Shown: piece by piece, positions 32,741-43,075 of the stretch | Position numbering within the stretch: the first letter of the stretch is position 1 | Layout of the letters: every line of letters begins with the position of its first letter | Assembly: GCF_027214045.1 (NCBI RefSeq) | Contig: NZ_JAPWHE010000005.1 | Location: 124,001-188,000 of the forward strand | Reading direction: 5' to 3' | Origin: Castellaniella denitrificans | GTDB taxonomy: Bacteria > Pseudomonadota > Gammaproteobacteria > Burkholderiales > Burkholderiaceae_B | Length of the DNA: 64,000 bases | Notes under the pieces: model-generated | What the model was told of the DNA's origin: nothing | The model's database searches: none | What the model saw: the letters and a program-made list of their open reading frames with translations, nothing else | Program-made: the position numbers and the translations under genes

Positions 32741-35700
32741 ATGAAAACGGGATCGACCCTGGCCAGGCGACTGCTGAGGTCCATGCTGCCCTGGTATCTG
32801 CTGGCGACCATCGGCCTGGTGGCGGTGCAGCTGGGCATCCAGTACGTCGGCATCAGCCGGGCGATCGCGAACGATCTGGCTTCTCTGGGACGCACGGTCG
32901 AACCCGCCGTGACCAATGCCGTCTGGGAACTCGACCGGGATCAGATGACCCGGGCACTGGACGGTGTGCGGCAGAACGCGATCGTCTCCGGCGCGCGGAT
33001 CGAATCAGCCAAAGGCGACATCCTGGCCGACAGCGGCTGGTCGCGTGAATCCGACGAAACACCCGATCTGGCGTTTTTCGTGCGAGGGCGTTCGGCCGCG
33101 ACGCCGCTGCGCCATGCCACGGCGGATGGCGCGATGCAGTTGCTCGGGGTGCTGTGGCTGCATACCGCGCCGTCCGTCATCTGGGACCGGCTCAAATACG
33201 GTTTCGCGGTCGCCTTGCTCAATTCGGTCGTTCTCAGCGCGCTCTTGTGGCTGCTCTTCGTCTGGACGATCCGGCGGCGCCTGTCGGATACGCTGACGCC
33301 CGTCGTGTCCGCCGTGAAGAACTGGCGCTTCGGCGACGACGATGCCCGGCCGGAGCCTTTGGTTTACCCGTATGACGACGAGTTGGGCGAACTGGTGGAT
33401 GCCTTCCGCGAAAACCGCCAGAAGCTGTCGGTTTCGATGCGGGAACTGGACACCCTGAATCACGACCTCGAATCCATCGTCTCGGATCGTACCCGGGAAT
33501 TGCGGGAGGCCAAGGAAACCGCCGAATCCGCCACGCGGGTGAAATCCGATTTCCTGGCCACCATGAGCCACGAGATCCGTACGCCGATGAACGCCATCCT
33601 GGGGATGCTGTATCTGGCGCTCAAGGAAGACATGCCGGCCGGCACGCGGGGCCGGTTGATCAAGGCCCAGGGCGCCGCGCAGTCGCTGCTGGGCATCATC
33701 AACGACATCCTGGATTTTTCCAAACTCGAGGCCGGCAAGCTCGCCGTCGAGCAGGTCGAGTTCGACCTGGAGCTGGTGCTGGAGCGGCTGGTGGACGCGG
33801 TCGGCCTGCAGGCCGAGGCCAGGGGCATCGAGCTTTTGATCCGGCATGATCCGGCCATTCCAACCCTGCTGGTGGGTGATCCGCTGCGCTTCGGGCAAGT
33901 GCTGCTCAACCTGTGCGGCAACGCGGTCAAGTTCACCGAGCAAGGCGAGGTCGAGCTGGCCTTGCATTGCCTGGGGCGGGACGAGGACGGCGTCAGGATT
34001 CAGGCTTGCGTGCGCGACACCGGCATCGGCATGACGACCGACCAGGCCCGGACCCTGTTCCAGAAATTCACTCAGGCAGACCAGTCCACGACGCGCCGCT
34101 ATGGCGGCACGGGTCTGGGCCTGGCGATTTGTCGCAGTCTGGTGGAACTGATGGGCGGGCGCCTGTGGGTGGAATCCTCCGCGCCGGGCAAGGGCACGAC
34201 GATGTGCTTCACGCTTCGGTTGGCCGTGGCGCGGCAGGCCCGGACCCAGCAGCGCCAGCTGCTGGAACGGATCGGCTCCAGACTGCGGGGCTGGCGTGTG
34301 CTCGTCGTGGATGACAATCCGGTGTCGCTGGAGATCCTCTCCGAGATGTTGCTGTTTTTCCAGCTCGACGTCGGCACCGCCAGCCACGGCGCACAGGCCC
34401 TGACCATGCTCCGGCAGGCCAGCGGCCAGCCGTACGACCTGGTGCTGATGGATTGGCGCATGCCGGGCATGCATGGCGACGAAGTCGCCCGGCGCATCCG
34501 GGCCGACGCTGCCATCGCGCACCCGCCAAAGATCGTGATGGTCACCGCCTACGGTACCGAGGACGTCATGCGCCGGGCGGCCCAGGCCGGCATGGATGGC
34601 TTTCTGATCAAGCCGGTCTCGCCTTCCTCGCTGCTGGACACGGTGCTGTCCGTGCTCGGCCAGGGCCGGCTGCCGGGGCAGGACATCGAGGCCACAGCAG
34701 CGGTCGCGCAGGCGGGGGGCGGCGGCCTGGCCGGCGCCCGGATCCTGCTGGTCGAGGATAACGACATCAATCGCGAGTTCGCGGTGGAACTGCTGCGCGG
34801 CGAGGGGGTTTCGGTCGACGAGGCCGCCAACGGACAGGAAGCCGTGGAACGGGTCCAGCGCAAGCACTACGACGCCGTGCTGATGGATATCCAGATGCCT
34901 GTCATGGACGGCCTGCAGGCGGCCCGCCGCATCCGCCGCCTGGGCGGCGGGTCGGGCGGGGCGCGTTTCGTCGCGTTGCCCATCATCGCCATGACGGCGT
35001 TGGCCATGGCTTCCGATGCGCAGGCCAGCCAGGAAGCCGGCATGAACGACCACATCACCAAGCCGATCGATCCGGACCATTTGCTGACGACGCTTGCCCG
35101 CTGGGTGAGGGTGCCCGGCGACCGGGTGGCCACGCAACCGACGGCCTCCGGCGGCGAATCCGGTCGCCTGCCCGACGACTTGTCCGCCCTGACGCATCTG
35201 GACGCCGCCGACGGCTTGCGCCGTATCGGCGGCCGGGCGGCGCCCTATCGCAAGCAGTTGCGGCGCTTCGGTGCGCAATACGGCGGCGCCATCGTCGAAT
35301 TGCGGCGCCTGCTGGCGCAAGAGGACCTGGCGGCGGCCGAGGCGCATTGTCATAGCCTCAAGGGCGTGGCCGGCAACATTGGCGCGCGCGCACTGTTCGA
35401 CCGGGTGACCGAGATCGACCGCCTGCTGAAACAGGGCCTGCGGCCCGATGCCGCGTTGCTGGACACGGCGCAGTCGATGCTGGGGAATGTCCTGGCGGAC
35501 ATCGAGTCCCTGGCGGACGACACGCCGCCGCCATTGCCTGAGGCGCCGCCCTCGCGCGCGGCGCTGCGCGATCTGGTCGAGCGGCTGAAGACGGCGCTGG
35601 GATCCGACCTGGGGGCCGTCGAGGCCCTGATCGACGAACTGGTTCGCGGCGTGGCTGGCACCCCCCTGCAGCCCGCCGTCCAGGAAATCGCCGACCGGAT

Positions 35701-35773
35701 CGACCGGTTCGAACTCGACGCCGCGCTGGCGTTGCTGGCATCCCTGCCCATTGCGCCGGAGACCGCGTCATGA
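32741..35773 (+). CDS. Hybrid sensor histidine kinase (HK-REC-REC-HPt)
   Basis: A 1010-residue protein. TM1 is at about residues 16-36 and TM2 at about 150-172, with a periplasmic sensor of about 110 residues between them. A HAMP-like and coiled-coil linker follows. The HisKA phosphoacceptor is H277 in [13 protein letters not shown], and the HATPase domain (about 375-500) has [15 protein letters not shown] and [12 protein letters not shown]1 has D571 in [11 protein letters not shown]2 has D716 in [11 protein letters not shown], and an HPt domain has H871 in [10 protein letters not shown]. This is a complete BarA/ArcB-like phosphorelay in one protein. It starts 16 bases after the binding protein and its stop overlaps the next start (ATGA), so the three genes form one operon. 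Confidence 0.95.
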   Translation: MKTGSTLARRLLRSMLPWYLLATIGLVAVQLGIQYVGISRAIANDLASLGRTVEPAVTNAVWELDRDQMTRALDGVRQNAIVSGARIESAKGDILADSGWSRESDETPDLAFFVRGRSAATPLRHATADGAMQLLGVLWLHTAPSVIWDRLKYGFAVALLNSVVLSALLWLLFVWTIRRRLSDTLTPVVSAVKNWRFGDDDARPEPLVYPYDDELGELVDAFRENRQKLSVSMRELDTLNHDLESIVSDRTRELREAKETAESATRVKSDFLATMSHEIRTPMNAILGMLYLALKEDMPAGTRGRLIKAQGAAQSLLGIINDILDFSKLEAGKLAVEQVEFDLELVLERLVDAVGLQAEARGIELLIRHDPAIPTLLVGDPLRFGQVLLNLCGNAVKFTEQGEVELALHCLGRDEDGVRIQACVRDTGIGMTTDQARTLFQKFTQADQSTTRRYGGTGLGLAICRSLVELMGGRLWVESSAPGKGTTMCFTLRLAVARQARTQQRQLLERIGSRLRGWRVLVVDDNPVSLEILSEMLLFFQLDVGTASHGAQALTMLRQASGQPYDLVLMDWRMPGMHGDEVARRIRADAAIAHPPKIVMVTAYGTEDVMRRAAQAGMDGFLIKPVSPSSLLDTVLSVLGQGRLPGQDIEATAAVAQAGGGGLAGARILLVEDNDINREFAVELLRGEGVSVDEAANGQEAVERVQRKHYDAVLMDIQMPVMDGLQAARRIRRLGGGSGGARFVALPIIAMTALAMASDAQASQEAGMNDHITKPIDPDHLLTTLARWVRVPGDRVATQPTASGGESGRLPDDLSALTHLDAADGLRRIGGRAAPYRKQLRRFGAQYGGAIVELRRLLAQEDLAAAEAHCHSLKGVAGNIGARALFDRVTEIDRLLKQGLRPDAALLDTAQSMLGNVLADIESLADDTPPPLPEAPPSRAALRDLVERLKTALGSDLGAVEALIDELVRGVAGTPLQPAVQEIADRIDRFELDAALALLASLPIAPETAS

Positions 35774-37998
35774 GCCTGACCCCGCACGAAACCGCGTCGC
35801 CAGCCGGTGACGGCGGCCGCCCGAGGCTGCTGATCGTCGATGACGCTGCCGTCAATCTGCATACCTTGATTGGCATGTTCCGGGATGATTACGCCATTTC
35901 CGCCGCCACCAGCGGCCTCAAGGCCATCGAGCTGGCGCGGCGCGATCCGCGGCCCGACCTGATCCTGCTCGACATCCAGATGCCCGACATGGACGGTTAC
36001 GAGGTGCTGGCGGCCCTGAAACAGGACGCGGCGACGGCGGACATTCCGGTCATCTTCGTGACCGCCCTGGCCGAGGCGGCGGATGCGGCGCGAGGTCTGC
36101 TCATGGGGGCGGCGGACTACGTCACCAAGCCCATCAACCCGGAGCTGTTCCGGGTCCGGGTCAGGAACCAGCTGGAACTGACGCGCTACCGGCGGATGCC
36201 GGCGGCGTTCGAACTCGTGCCGCAGTCCGGGGACATGCCGCCGCCGACCTTGCTGGTGGTGGACGACGTGCCCGAAAACATCCACGAGTTGCTGGTGGCC
36301 TTGCGCGACGAGTTCCGGATCCTGGTCGCCAGCGATGGCATCCGTGCGCTGGAAATCGTCCAGGGGTCGGCGCCGCCCGACCTGGTGCTGCTGGACGTGG
36401 TGATGCCCGGAATGGACGGCTACGAGGTCTGCCGGCGCATCAAGGCCACGCCGGACGGTCAACGCATCCCGGTGGTGTTCGTCACGGTGGTCGACGACAC
36501 GCGCGACAAAGTGCGGGGTTTCGCCCTGGGCGCGGCCGATTACGTGACCAAGCCCTTCGATATCGAGGAGGTCCGCGCCCGGGTGCGCGCCCATCTGGAA
36601 CTCGCCCGCTTGCGCCGTTTCCTGGAGGACCTGGTGGCGCAGCGCACCGCCTTGCTGCGGGTGAGCGAGGAAAAATACCGCATCCTGACGCATCGCGACC
36701 CCCTGACCGGCCTGCCCAACCGGGTGCTGTTCGCCGAACTGCTGGCCCATTCCATCCAGATGGCTCAGCACGCCGCCATGCATTTCGCGCTGCTGTGCCT
36801 GGACCTGGACAAGTTCGCCGCTATCAACGAGACCCTGGGGCACGGGCTGGGCGACCGGGTGCTGGTCCAGGCGGCGCAGCGGCTGCGTGGCCTGCTGCCG
36901 GAACGGGACGCGCTCGCGCGGGTCGGTGGCGACGAGTTCTATGTCATTCTGGACCGTGACCAGGGCGAACGGGGCGTCGCCCTGGCCGCGCAGCGCATGC
37001 TTGATGCGCTGGCGGCGCCGTTCGCCCTGGACGGCCAGACGGTCTACGTGAGCGCCAGTATCGGCGTGGCGCTCTATCCCGAGGACGGCGCCACGGCGGA
37101 CGAACTGCTCAGCAGAGCGGATGCGACGCTGCACCAGGCCAAAGCCGCTGGGCGGGGCAGCCTGCGGTTCTTTTCGCCGGAGATCATGCTGCGCGCCAGG
37201 GAACGCCTGTCGCTCGAAGCCGAGATGCGTCGTGCGCTGGAGCGGGGGGAATTCCGGGTTCATTACCAGCCGCAACTGCACCTGAACGAGCGTGCGGTGA
37301 CGGGGCTCGAGGCGCTGGTGCGCTGGGCGCACCCCGAGCGCGGCCTGCTCGGGCCGGGCGCGTTCATTTCCATGGCCGAGGAAAGCGGCCTGATCGTGCC
37401 GCTGGGGAACTGGGTCCTGCGGGAAGTGGGACGCCAGATGCGCGCCTGGACCGACGAGGGTGCCGCGCCCGGCTACGTCGCGGTGAATCTGTGCGCGCTG
37501 CAGCTCGGCTACGGGGATCTGGCCGATTCCGTGCGCGATGTGCTCGAGACGAACCGGCTGGCACCCGGTTGCCTGGAACTGGAAATCACCGAGAGCTGCC
37601 TGATGGCCGATCGCGGCCGCGCCATCGACACGCTGGAGACCCTGCGCGGCATGGGTGTGCGCCTGTCCATCGATGATTTCGGCACGGGCTATTCCTCCAT
37701 GTCCTATCTGCAGCATCTCCGTGTGCACCGGCTAAAGATCGACATGACGTTCGTCCGGGATCTGGAGACCAATCCCGGCAACGCGTCCATCGTCACGGCG
37801 ATCATCGCCCTGGGCCACAGCCTGGATCTGGAGATCGTGGCCGAGGGGGTCGAGACGCCGGAGCAACTGGCCCATCTCCGGCGCCTGGGCTGCGACCTGG
37901 TACAGGGTTATCTGGTCGGGCGTCCCGTGCCCGCGTCGAGGGTGCTGGACTTGCGCTTCGGTCCAGGCCATCCTCTGGTGGGGATGCTGCCCGCCTGA
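35770..37998 (+). CDS. REC-REC-GGDEF-EAL c-di-GMP response protein
   Basis: A 742-residue protein. Two receivers come first (phosphoacceptors D68 in [11 protein letters not shown] and D209 in [11 protein letters not shown]), joined by a short linker. Then comes a GGDEF domain with intact VGGDEF at 385-390, but the inhibitory-site arginine is absent (P377-E-R-D380 instead of RxxD). An EAL domain follows, with EAL at 514-516 and the catalytic loop DDFGTGYSS at 635. It can in principle both make and degrade c-di-GMP; which activity dominates cannot be read. It has no DNA-binding domain. It is the likely output of the hybrid kinase, with translational coupling at the ATGA overlap. Confidence 0.95.
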   Translation: MSLTPHETASPAGDGGRPRLLIVDDAAVNLHTLIGMFRDDYAISAATSGLKAIELARRDPRPDLILLDIQMPDMDGYEVLAALKQDAATADIPVIFVTALAEAADAARGLLMGAADYVTKPINPELFRVRVRNQLELTRYRRMPAAFELVPQSGDMPPPTLLVVDDVPENIHELLVALRDEFRILVASDGIRALEIVQGSAPPDLVLLDVVMPGMDGYEVCRRIKATPDGQRIPVVFVTVVDDTRDKVRGFALGAADYVTKPFDIEEVRARVRAHLELARLRRFLEDLVAQRTALLRVSEEKYRILTHRDPLTGLPNRVLFAELLAHSIQMAQHAAMHFALLCLDLDKFAAINETLGHGLGDRVLVQAAQRLRGLLPERDALARVGGDEFYVILDRDQGERGVALAAQRMLDALAAPFALDGQTVYVSASIGVALYPEDGATADELLSRADATLHQAKAAGRGSLRFFSPEIMLRARERLSLEAEMRRALERGEFRVHYQPQLHLNERAVTGLEALVRWAHPERGLLGPGAFISMAEESGLIVPLGNWVLREVGRQMRAWTDEGAAPGYVAVNLCALQLGYGDLADSVRDVLETNRLAPGCLELEITESCLMADRGRAIDTLETLRGMGVRLSIDDFGTGYSSMSYLQHLRVHRLKIDMTFVRDLETNPGNASIVTAIIALGHSLDLEIVAEGVETPEQLAHLRRLGCDLVQGYLVGRPVPASRVLDLRFGPGHPLVGMLPA

Positions 37999-38028
37999 AC
38001 GAGCTTCGGGCCGCCCCCGGCGGCGCCT

Positions 38029-38997
38029 TCAGGCGCGCACTTCCTGGCGCTGGAACACGATGTAGGCCAGGGTGAACAGGAGCACGACCGCCGCGATCAG
38101 ACCTGTGAACTGCGGCCAGACGATGGCCAGGCTTTCGGACAGCGGCAGCGGGCTGCCCAGCAGGGCGCCCTGCAACTGCGACAGGAACACCGGGCCCAGG
38201 CTGCGGGTGGCGGGGCTGAGCAGGGTGATGGCGGTGTCGTTGAACAGCGTAGCCGGCGAGACGTGCAGCAGGCCGCTTTGCCAGGCCACGGCATGCATGT
38301 CCAGCCCGCCGCCCAGCAGGGTCGCCGGATCGGGCGGGGTGATGGCCCGGGCCAGGGCCGGGGCCAGCATGGGCCACAACAGGGCGCAGAACAGCCACAG
38401 GCCCAGGGCGACCAGCGCGGAGGTCGAGGCCGAACGGAACGCCACCGAGCACAGCAGGGCGACGGCCAGCCAGACGCCGGCGTAGGCCAGGGCCGCGACG
38501 AGGAACGCCAGGGACCGGACCACTTCTTCGCCGCTGGGGGGCACGCCCAGCAGGATCAGGCCGGCGCCCATGACCAGCAGCCACAGGCAGACCAGGCTGA
38601 TGGCCAGCGCGGCCAGACCGGCCAGGAACTTGCCCAGCAGCAACGCATCGCGATAAAGAGGCTGTGACAGGATGCGGCTGAGCGTCCGGTGGCTGTATTC
38701 GCCGTTGATGGCGTCGAACCCCAGGCCGATGGCGATCAGCGGGATCAGGAACCCCAGCAGGGCCGCGAAGGAGGGCAGCGGCGCGCGCGCGTCGGTGAAC
38801 AGGCGCAGAAAAACGAAGGGGTCCGAGGCCGTGGTCTGGCGGATGCCTTCGATGGCCCCGTACAGGGCGGCGGCCGCGGTCAGGACGACCAGCCATTGCA
38901 GCAGCCGCATGCGGGCGCTGCCCAGGTGGTCGGCCAGTTCCTTGGACAGGACGGCGCCCAGGCCGTGCCAGGGCGAGCCGATACGGGTCGTGCTCAT
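38029..38997 (-). CDS. ABC-2 type transporter permease
   Basis: A 322-residue membrane protein with six predicted segments. The N-terminal cytosolic lead (KELADHLGSARMRLLQW) and INGEYSHRTLSRILSQPLYR are typical of ABC-2 permeases of the NosY/CcmB-like type that work with a single ATPase. Its start overlaps the ATPase stop (ATGA), so it is the last gene of a three-gene operon (NEW3 protein, ATPase, permease). The substrate is unknown; NosY-type exporters paired with sulphur or copper delivery are one possible parallel, but the nosD/nosL companions are absent. Confidence 0.9.
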   Translation of the reverse strand: MSTTRIGSPWHGLGAVLSKELADHLGSARMRLLQWLVVLTAAAALYGAIEGIRQTTASDPFVFLRLFTDARAPLPSFAALLGFLIPLIAIGLGFDAINGEYSHRTLSRILSQPLYRDALLLGKFLAGLAALAISLVCLWLLVMGAGLILLGVPPSGEEVVRSLAFLVAALAYAGVWLAVALLCSVAFRSASTSALVALGLWLFCALLWPMLAPALARAITPPDPATLLGGGLDMHAVAWQSGLLHVSPATLFNDTAITLLSPATRSLGPVFLSQLQGALLGSPLPLSESLAIVWPQFTGLIAAVVLLFTLAYIVFQRQEVRA

Positions 38998-39977
38998 GTC
39001 GGGGTATCCTCGGCGAAGGTCTGACGGTAGATGCGGTCCAGGCTGGGGGTGTCCACGGCCAGGTCGCGCAGTTGCGCGCCCGCCAGGACCGCCGCCTGGG
39101 CGGCCTGGGCGCGGACGTCGCTTTCGGCCTGCAGCACGTAGTGTCCCGGGGACTCGGCGCGCACGCCGCCCACGCCCGGGACGGTGGCCAGGACGGACCT
39201 CAGATCGGGGCCGTCGGCATGGAGGTGGACCTCGTGGCTGTGGCCGCCCAGCACCTGGCGGGCCAAGTCCCGGACCGGTCCCATCAGGGCGATGCGGCCG
39301 GCGTTGAACAGGGCGACGCGGTCGCAGATGCGCTGCATCTGATCGAGCAGGTGCGACGACAGCAGCACGGTGACGCCGTCGTCGCGCAGGGATTCGATCA
39401 TGCGCAGAAAGGCTTCGGTGGACTGCGGGTCCAGGCCGGAGGTGGGTTCGTCCAGGATGGCGATGGCGGCCCGCTTGAGCAGGATCTCGGCCAGGCCCAG
39501 GCGGCGGCGCATGCCGTGGGAAAAGGCCCCCGCGCGCTGATCGATGCGGTCCAGCAGCCTGACGCGGTCCAGGGCCTCGGCGATCCGCTCGTCCCTCTCC
39601 TTTGCGGGGATGTCCAGCAGGCGGGCGGTGTAGCGCAGATTTTCACGCGCGCTCAGGTGGTCGTAGAAACCGACCGAATCGGGCATGTAGCCGACCTGGC
39701 GCTTGACGGCCAGCGGATTGCGCCAAGGGTCCTCGCCCAGCACGCGCACCTGGCCGCGCGTGGCTTCGGTCAGGCCCAGCAGCATGAGGATCGTGGTGGT
39801 CTTGCCCGCGCCGTTGGGACCCAGCAGGCCGAAGACCTCGCCGGATCGGACCTGGAAGTTCAGGGATTGGACCACGGCGCGGCCACCGTAGTCCTTGCCC
39901 AGTTCCCGGGCATCGATGGCGGGGGTGTCCCGGGACGGGAGTGCGGCGGACGTGCGCATGGCGGACGGCCCGTTCAT
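38994..39977 (-). CDS. ABC transporter ATP-binding protein (ABC-2 exporter)
   Basis: A 327-residue protein. Walker A GPNGAGKTT is at about residue 56, the signature FSHGMRRRLGLA replaces the usual LSGGQ, Walker B is AIAILDEPTSGLD, and the H-loop is LLSSHLL. The C-terminal 95 residues form the extra domain typical of CcmA/NosF-type ATPases (HSHEVHLHADGPDLRSVL...). The ATG at 39977 overlaps the stop of the upstream gene by four bases. A second ATG at 39959 is possible. It is the energy unit of the three-gene ABC-2 exporter. Confidence 0.92.
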   Translation of the reverse strand: MNGPSAMRTSAALPSRDTPAIDARELGKDYGGRAVVQSLNFQVRSGEVFGLLGPNGAGKTTTILMLLGLTEATRGQVRVLGEDPWRNPLAVKRQVGYMPDSVGFYDHLSARENLRYTARLLDIPAKERDERIAEALDRVRLLDRIDQRAGAFSHGMRRRLGLAEILLKRAAIAILDEPTSGLDPQSTEAFLRMIESLRDDGVTVLLSSHLLDQMQRICDRVALFNAGRIALMGPVRDLARQVLGGHSHEVHLHADGPDLRSVLATVPGVGGVRAESPGHYVLQAESDVRAQAAQAAVLAGAQLRDLAVDTPSLDRIYRQTFAEDTPT

Positions 39978-41137
39978 CGGCGGCCGTGCCGGGCGACCGC
40001 GCCCAGCAGCGCCAGCAGGGCCACGGCGATCAGGATGGCGCCGCTGACCCCCCACAGGCCGGATGTCGTCACCGAGACGCGCAGATCGCCGTCGGCCGAC
40101 TGGCCGGCCGAGCGCGCGTGCAGCTTGACCATGTAGTCGCCGGCCAGGGACTGGGGCGCGGGCGTGATGCGGGCCTGGACCTCGGCCGTCTTGCCCGGCT
40201 CCAGAAGGGCGACGCGCGCCGGCTCGAATTCGATCTTCCAGCCCGAGGGCGCCGTGCCGTCCAGCGCGATGTCCCGGGCGGCGGCGGTGCCGCTGTTGCG
40301 CAGGACCAGCGGCATTTCACGGGTGGCGCCGATCTGGGCGTCGGTGCTCATCAGACCGTCGCGGCCCGACAGGTCCAGGGCGGGTTGGCCCGTGATGTCG
40401 AGCTTCAGGGTCGTGGACGCCTTGACGCCATCGGCCGCGACTTCGACCTGGATCGCGTGCTCGCCGGATTGCGCCGATGCGGGCGGGCGCACGTGCAGCT
40501 TGACGGTCTTGGACTCGCCGGCTTTCACGGGCACGGCGCTGATCTGCTGGGTGCCGTAGCCTTCGGTGAAGGATGTGTCGAAATACTGCGGGGCACGGGC
40601 CGACAGACTGGCCAGGACGTCGTGGCCGCTGGCGTTCTTCACTGTCAGCTGGTAGTCGAAGGCGGTGCGCGCCGACCCGGTCAACTGCGGTAATTCGGGC
40701 TGGACCGACAACTGCGCGGGCAACTGGTCGGCCAGGGTGATGTCGATCGGCAGGCTCAGGTGGCGCCGGTCGCCGTCGGCATGGACGGTCAGCGTGTGGC
40801 GCGATTGCGCGGCGCCTTGAGGGATGTCAAGCCGCAGTTGCAGAGGCAGCGTATCATCACTTCCAGGCATGGCCGATTCCACGGGGCGGCCATTGCCCAG
40901 CAGGGCGGCCTTCCAGGCCTTGGGCACCCCATCCACCGACAGTGCCAGGCGCTCGGCGGGTGTGGCCCGGTTGCGCAGACGCAGGGCGATGGTCGATGTC
41001 TCCCCGGCCTTCAGGGTCAGGGAAGGGTAGTCGGTCGACAGGTCGATTCCGGGAGGCGCGCCCTCCGTGGCCAGGGCGGTGGCCTGGAAACTCAAGGCGC
41101 ACAAGGCGGCGGCCCACAGTGCAAGGTATCTGGACAT
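39974..41137 (-). CDS. Membrane-anchored NEW3-domain protein of the ABC-2 operon
   Basis: A 387-residue protein. A signal peptide (MSRYLALWAAALCALSFQATALA) precedes about three immunoglobulin-like beta repeats of roughly 110 residues, each with the NEW3 pattern (LKAGETSTIALRLRNRA, VKAGESKTVKLHVRPP, LEPGKTAEVQARITP). A C-terminal membrane helix (about 360-380) and a basic tail HGRR follow. It would stand on the periplasmic face. It heads the operon with overlapping ATPase and permease genes, so it is probably the periplasmic partner or receptor of the exporter. The region upstream of it also carries the Fur box of tonB. Confidence 0.8.
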   Translation of the reverse strand: MSRYLALWAAALCALSFQATALATEGAPPGIDLSTDYPSLTLKAGETSTIALRLRNRATPAERLALSVDGVPKAWKAALLGNGRPVESAMPGSDDTLPLQLRLDIPQGAAQSRHTLTVHADGDRRHLSLPIDITLADQLPAQLSVQPELPQLTGSARTAFDYQLTVKNASGHDVLASLSARAPQYFDTSFTEGYGTQQISAVPVKAGESKTVKLHVRPPASAQSGEHAIQVEVAADGVKASTTLKLDITGQPALDLSGRDGLMSTDAQIGATREMPLVLRNSGTAAARDIALDGTAPSGWKIEFEPARVALLEPGKTAEVQARITPAPQSLAGDYMVKLHARSAGQSADGDLRVSVTTSGLWGVSGAILIAVALLALLGAVARHGRR

Positions 41138-41289
41138 GGTGTCGTTCGGCTTTTCGTTCAGGTTGATCTGCCCGGTCCGGAACCGGTCTCCAGAAAAAAG
41201 GGACCGGACATCGCGGTTTCGAGTTTCAATAAAAACGTAATTTTTTGTTTCTCATGGAGCTTGGCGCTGACCGCTGAATGTCCTTGTAT

Positions 41290-41304
41290 TGAGAACCGTT
41301 ATCA
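41290..41304. promoter_or_regulatory. Fur box upstream of tonB
   Basis: TGAGAACCGTTATCA fits the 7-1-7 Fur consensus (TGATAAT-N-ATTATCA) at 11 of 14 positions and is itself nearly palindromic. It lies 45 bases before the tonB ATG. The divergent NEW3-domain gene starts 153 bases away, so it might also be affected. Confidence 0.7.
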
Positions 41305-41348
41305 TTACTGCTAACATCGCACTTTCGCTCCTCGACATCCGCTGGTCC

Positions 41349-42170
41349 ATGTCCTCCGGTTTTTCCCCGCGCCTTGTCCCGCTGAAGATCGTCGCCGCCT
41401 GCGCGACTTTGGGCTTGCATGCGGCCGTGCTGGCGATGGTGCTGTCCGCGCCGGTCGCCGAGGTCTCCCAGGGGCGGCCCGAGGCGCTGGACGTGCAGTT
41501 CGTGGAGCTGGGGCCGGCGACCGAGCCCCAGACGATGGCCGGGGCGGAGCCCCGGCCGCCAGTGGAAACGCCGCCCGAACCCGAGCCGGTCGTCGAGCCC
41601 CAGCCCGAACCCGAGCCTGCGGTCGCGCCGGAGCCCGAACCCGAGCCGGTCGTCGAGAAGCCCGAGCCCGAATCCATCACCGAGCCGCCTCCGCCCGAAC
41701 CCAAGCCGCGGCCCAAGCCCAAGCCCAAGCCCAAGCCGGAACCGAAGCCCCGGCCCGAACCCGAGCCGAAGCCCCGGCCCCGGCCGACGACGTCCGCGCC
41801 GCAGGCAAGCGCCGCGCGGACCGTCACGGCGGGCGGCGCGCGCCAGGCTTCCGAGGCGCGCGGCGAGCCGGTGCCGGTGGATCCCGACCGGCCCCGTGCG
41901 ATCGGCCAGGTGGACTATCTGGGCAAGCGGCCCAGCCCGGTGTACCCCCGGGTCTCGCAGCGGCGGGGCGAGCAGGGTCGGGTGGTGCTGCGCGTGCTGA
42001 TTTCCCCGCTGGGCCGGGTGGCCGATGTCACGGTGCGCACTTCGTCAGGCCATGTGCGCCTGGACGAGGCGGCCGTGGAAGCCATGCGCCATGCGCGGTT
42101 CCGTCCATACACGGAAAACGGGATCGCCTACAAGGCGCTGGTGGACATTCCCTTCGATTTCGTCTTATAG
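41349..42170 (+). CDS. tonB: Energy transducer TonB
   Basis: A 273-residue protein. One N-terminal membrane anchor (about 10-32, LKIVAACATLGLHAAVLAMV, with the membrane His) is followed by a long Pro/Glu/Lys-rich rod (about 65-150, repeated EPEPEP and KPKPKP) that spans the periplasm. The C-terminal TonB domain has YPRVSQRRGEQGRVVLRVLI and VRTSSGHVRLDEAAVEAMRHARFRPY. It delivers proton-motive energy to outer-membrane receptors. The ATG at 41349 is chosen over a TTG at 41289 that would overlap the Fur box. exbB follows 13 bases later. Confidence 0.95.
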   Translation: MSSGFSPRLVPLKIVAACATLGLHAAVLAMVLSAPVAEVSQGRPEALDVQFVELGPATEPQTMAGAEPRPPVETPPEPEPVVEPQPEPEPAVAPEPEPEPVVEKPEPESITEPPPPEPKPRPKPKPKPKPEPKPRPEPEPKPRPRPTTSAPQASAARTVTAGGARQASEARGEPVPVDPDRPRAIGQVDYLGKRPSPVYPRVSQRRGEQGRVVLRVLISPLGRVADVTVRTSSGHVRLDEAAVEAMRHARFRPYTENGIAYKALVDIPFDFVL

Positions 42171-42183
42171 GAAGGACAGGAAC

Positions 42184-43074
42184 ATGATGCTTGATCTGAT
42201 CGGGAGCGCGGCGCTGACGCTGGCCCAGGCCGTGGGGCCTGATGCCGCCCTGGCCGCCGCCGACGCGGCGGCGACCGCGGTTGCCACGGGCGCGGCGAAG
42301 GCCGTCCCCATGGTGCTGGACTCCGGCGCCGTGGGGGCCGGCGGCCAGGGGGTGCTGCATTTCATCGGCCAGAGCGACATGGTGGGCAAGTCCCTGTTCG
42401 TCTTCCTGATGCTGATGTCCCTGGCGAGCTGGTACCTGATTCTGGCCAAGGGGCTGACGCATCTGCGCATCCGCCGCCGGTCGCGCAAGTTCCTGTCGGA
42501 GTTCTGGGCCGCCAGTTCCCTGGAACAGGTGGAAAACGAGATTTCCACGCACGGGGCCGAAGAACCTTTCGCCCACCTGGCCAGCCATGCCATCCATGCC
42601 CAGCGGCACCATACCCGGTACGGCGCGCTCAAGCTGGAGGAAAGCGGTTCCACGGCGGCCTTCGTGACGCGCACCATCCGCAAGGTCATCGACGAGGAGA
42701 CCGCGCGCCTGGAAAACGGCCTGACGGTGCTGGCGTCCGTGGGATCGACCGCGCCGTTCGTGGGCCTGTTCGGCACGGTATGGGGTGTGTATCACGCGCT
42801 GCTGAGCATCAGCATGACCGATGGCGTCACCATCAACCGCATCGCCGGGCCGGTGGGCGAGGCCCTGATCATGACCGGTCTGGGCCTGGCGGTCGCCATC
42901 CCCGCCGTGCTGGCCTACAACGCCTTCGTGCGCGTCAACCGTGTCTACCTGGCGCAACTGGACGCCTTTGCGCATGACCTGTTCACTTTCTTGACCACCG
43001 GCCAGCAGGTGACCGACGGCAGCCACGAGCGCAACGGCCGGACGATCAGTCTGGCCAGCCACCGGGGAGCCTGA
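42184..43074 (+). CDS. exbB: ExbB, TonB-system proton channel subunit
   Basis: A 296-residue MotA/TolQ/ExbB protein. A long N-terminal periplasmic lead rich in Ala (about 1-60, possibly with a signal) is typical of betaproteobacterial ExbB. Three membrane segments follow, with the conserved cytoplasmic loop and GSTAPFVGLFGTVWGVYHAL and EALIMTGLGLAVAIPAVLAYN. The Shine-Dalgarno GGAAGGACAGG precedes the ATG. exbD starts one base after the stop. Confidence 0.95.
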   Translation: MMLDLIGSAALTLAQAVGPDAALAAADAAATAVATGAAKAVPMVLDSGAVGAGGQGVLHFIGQSDMVGKSLFVFLMLMSLASWYLILAKGLTHLRIRRRSRKFLSEFWAASSLEQVENEISTHGAEEPFAHLASHAIHAQRHHTRYGALKLEESGSTAAFVTRTIRKVIDEETARLENGLTVLASVGSTAPFVGLFGTVWGVYHALLSISMTDGVTINRIAGPVGEALIMTGLGLAVAIPAVLAYNAFVRVNRVYLAQLDAFAHDLFTFLTTGQQVTDGSHERNGRTISLASHRGA

Positions 43075-43075
43075 C

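Noticed and set aside
41289-41348. TTG start for TonB at 41289
   Set aside because: It would place the Fur box inside the coding sequence, and the added 20 residues precede the membrane anchor without resembling TonB.
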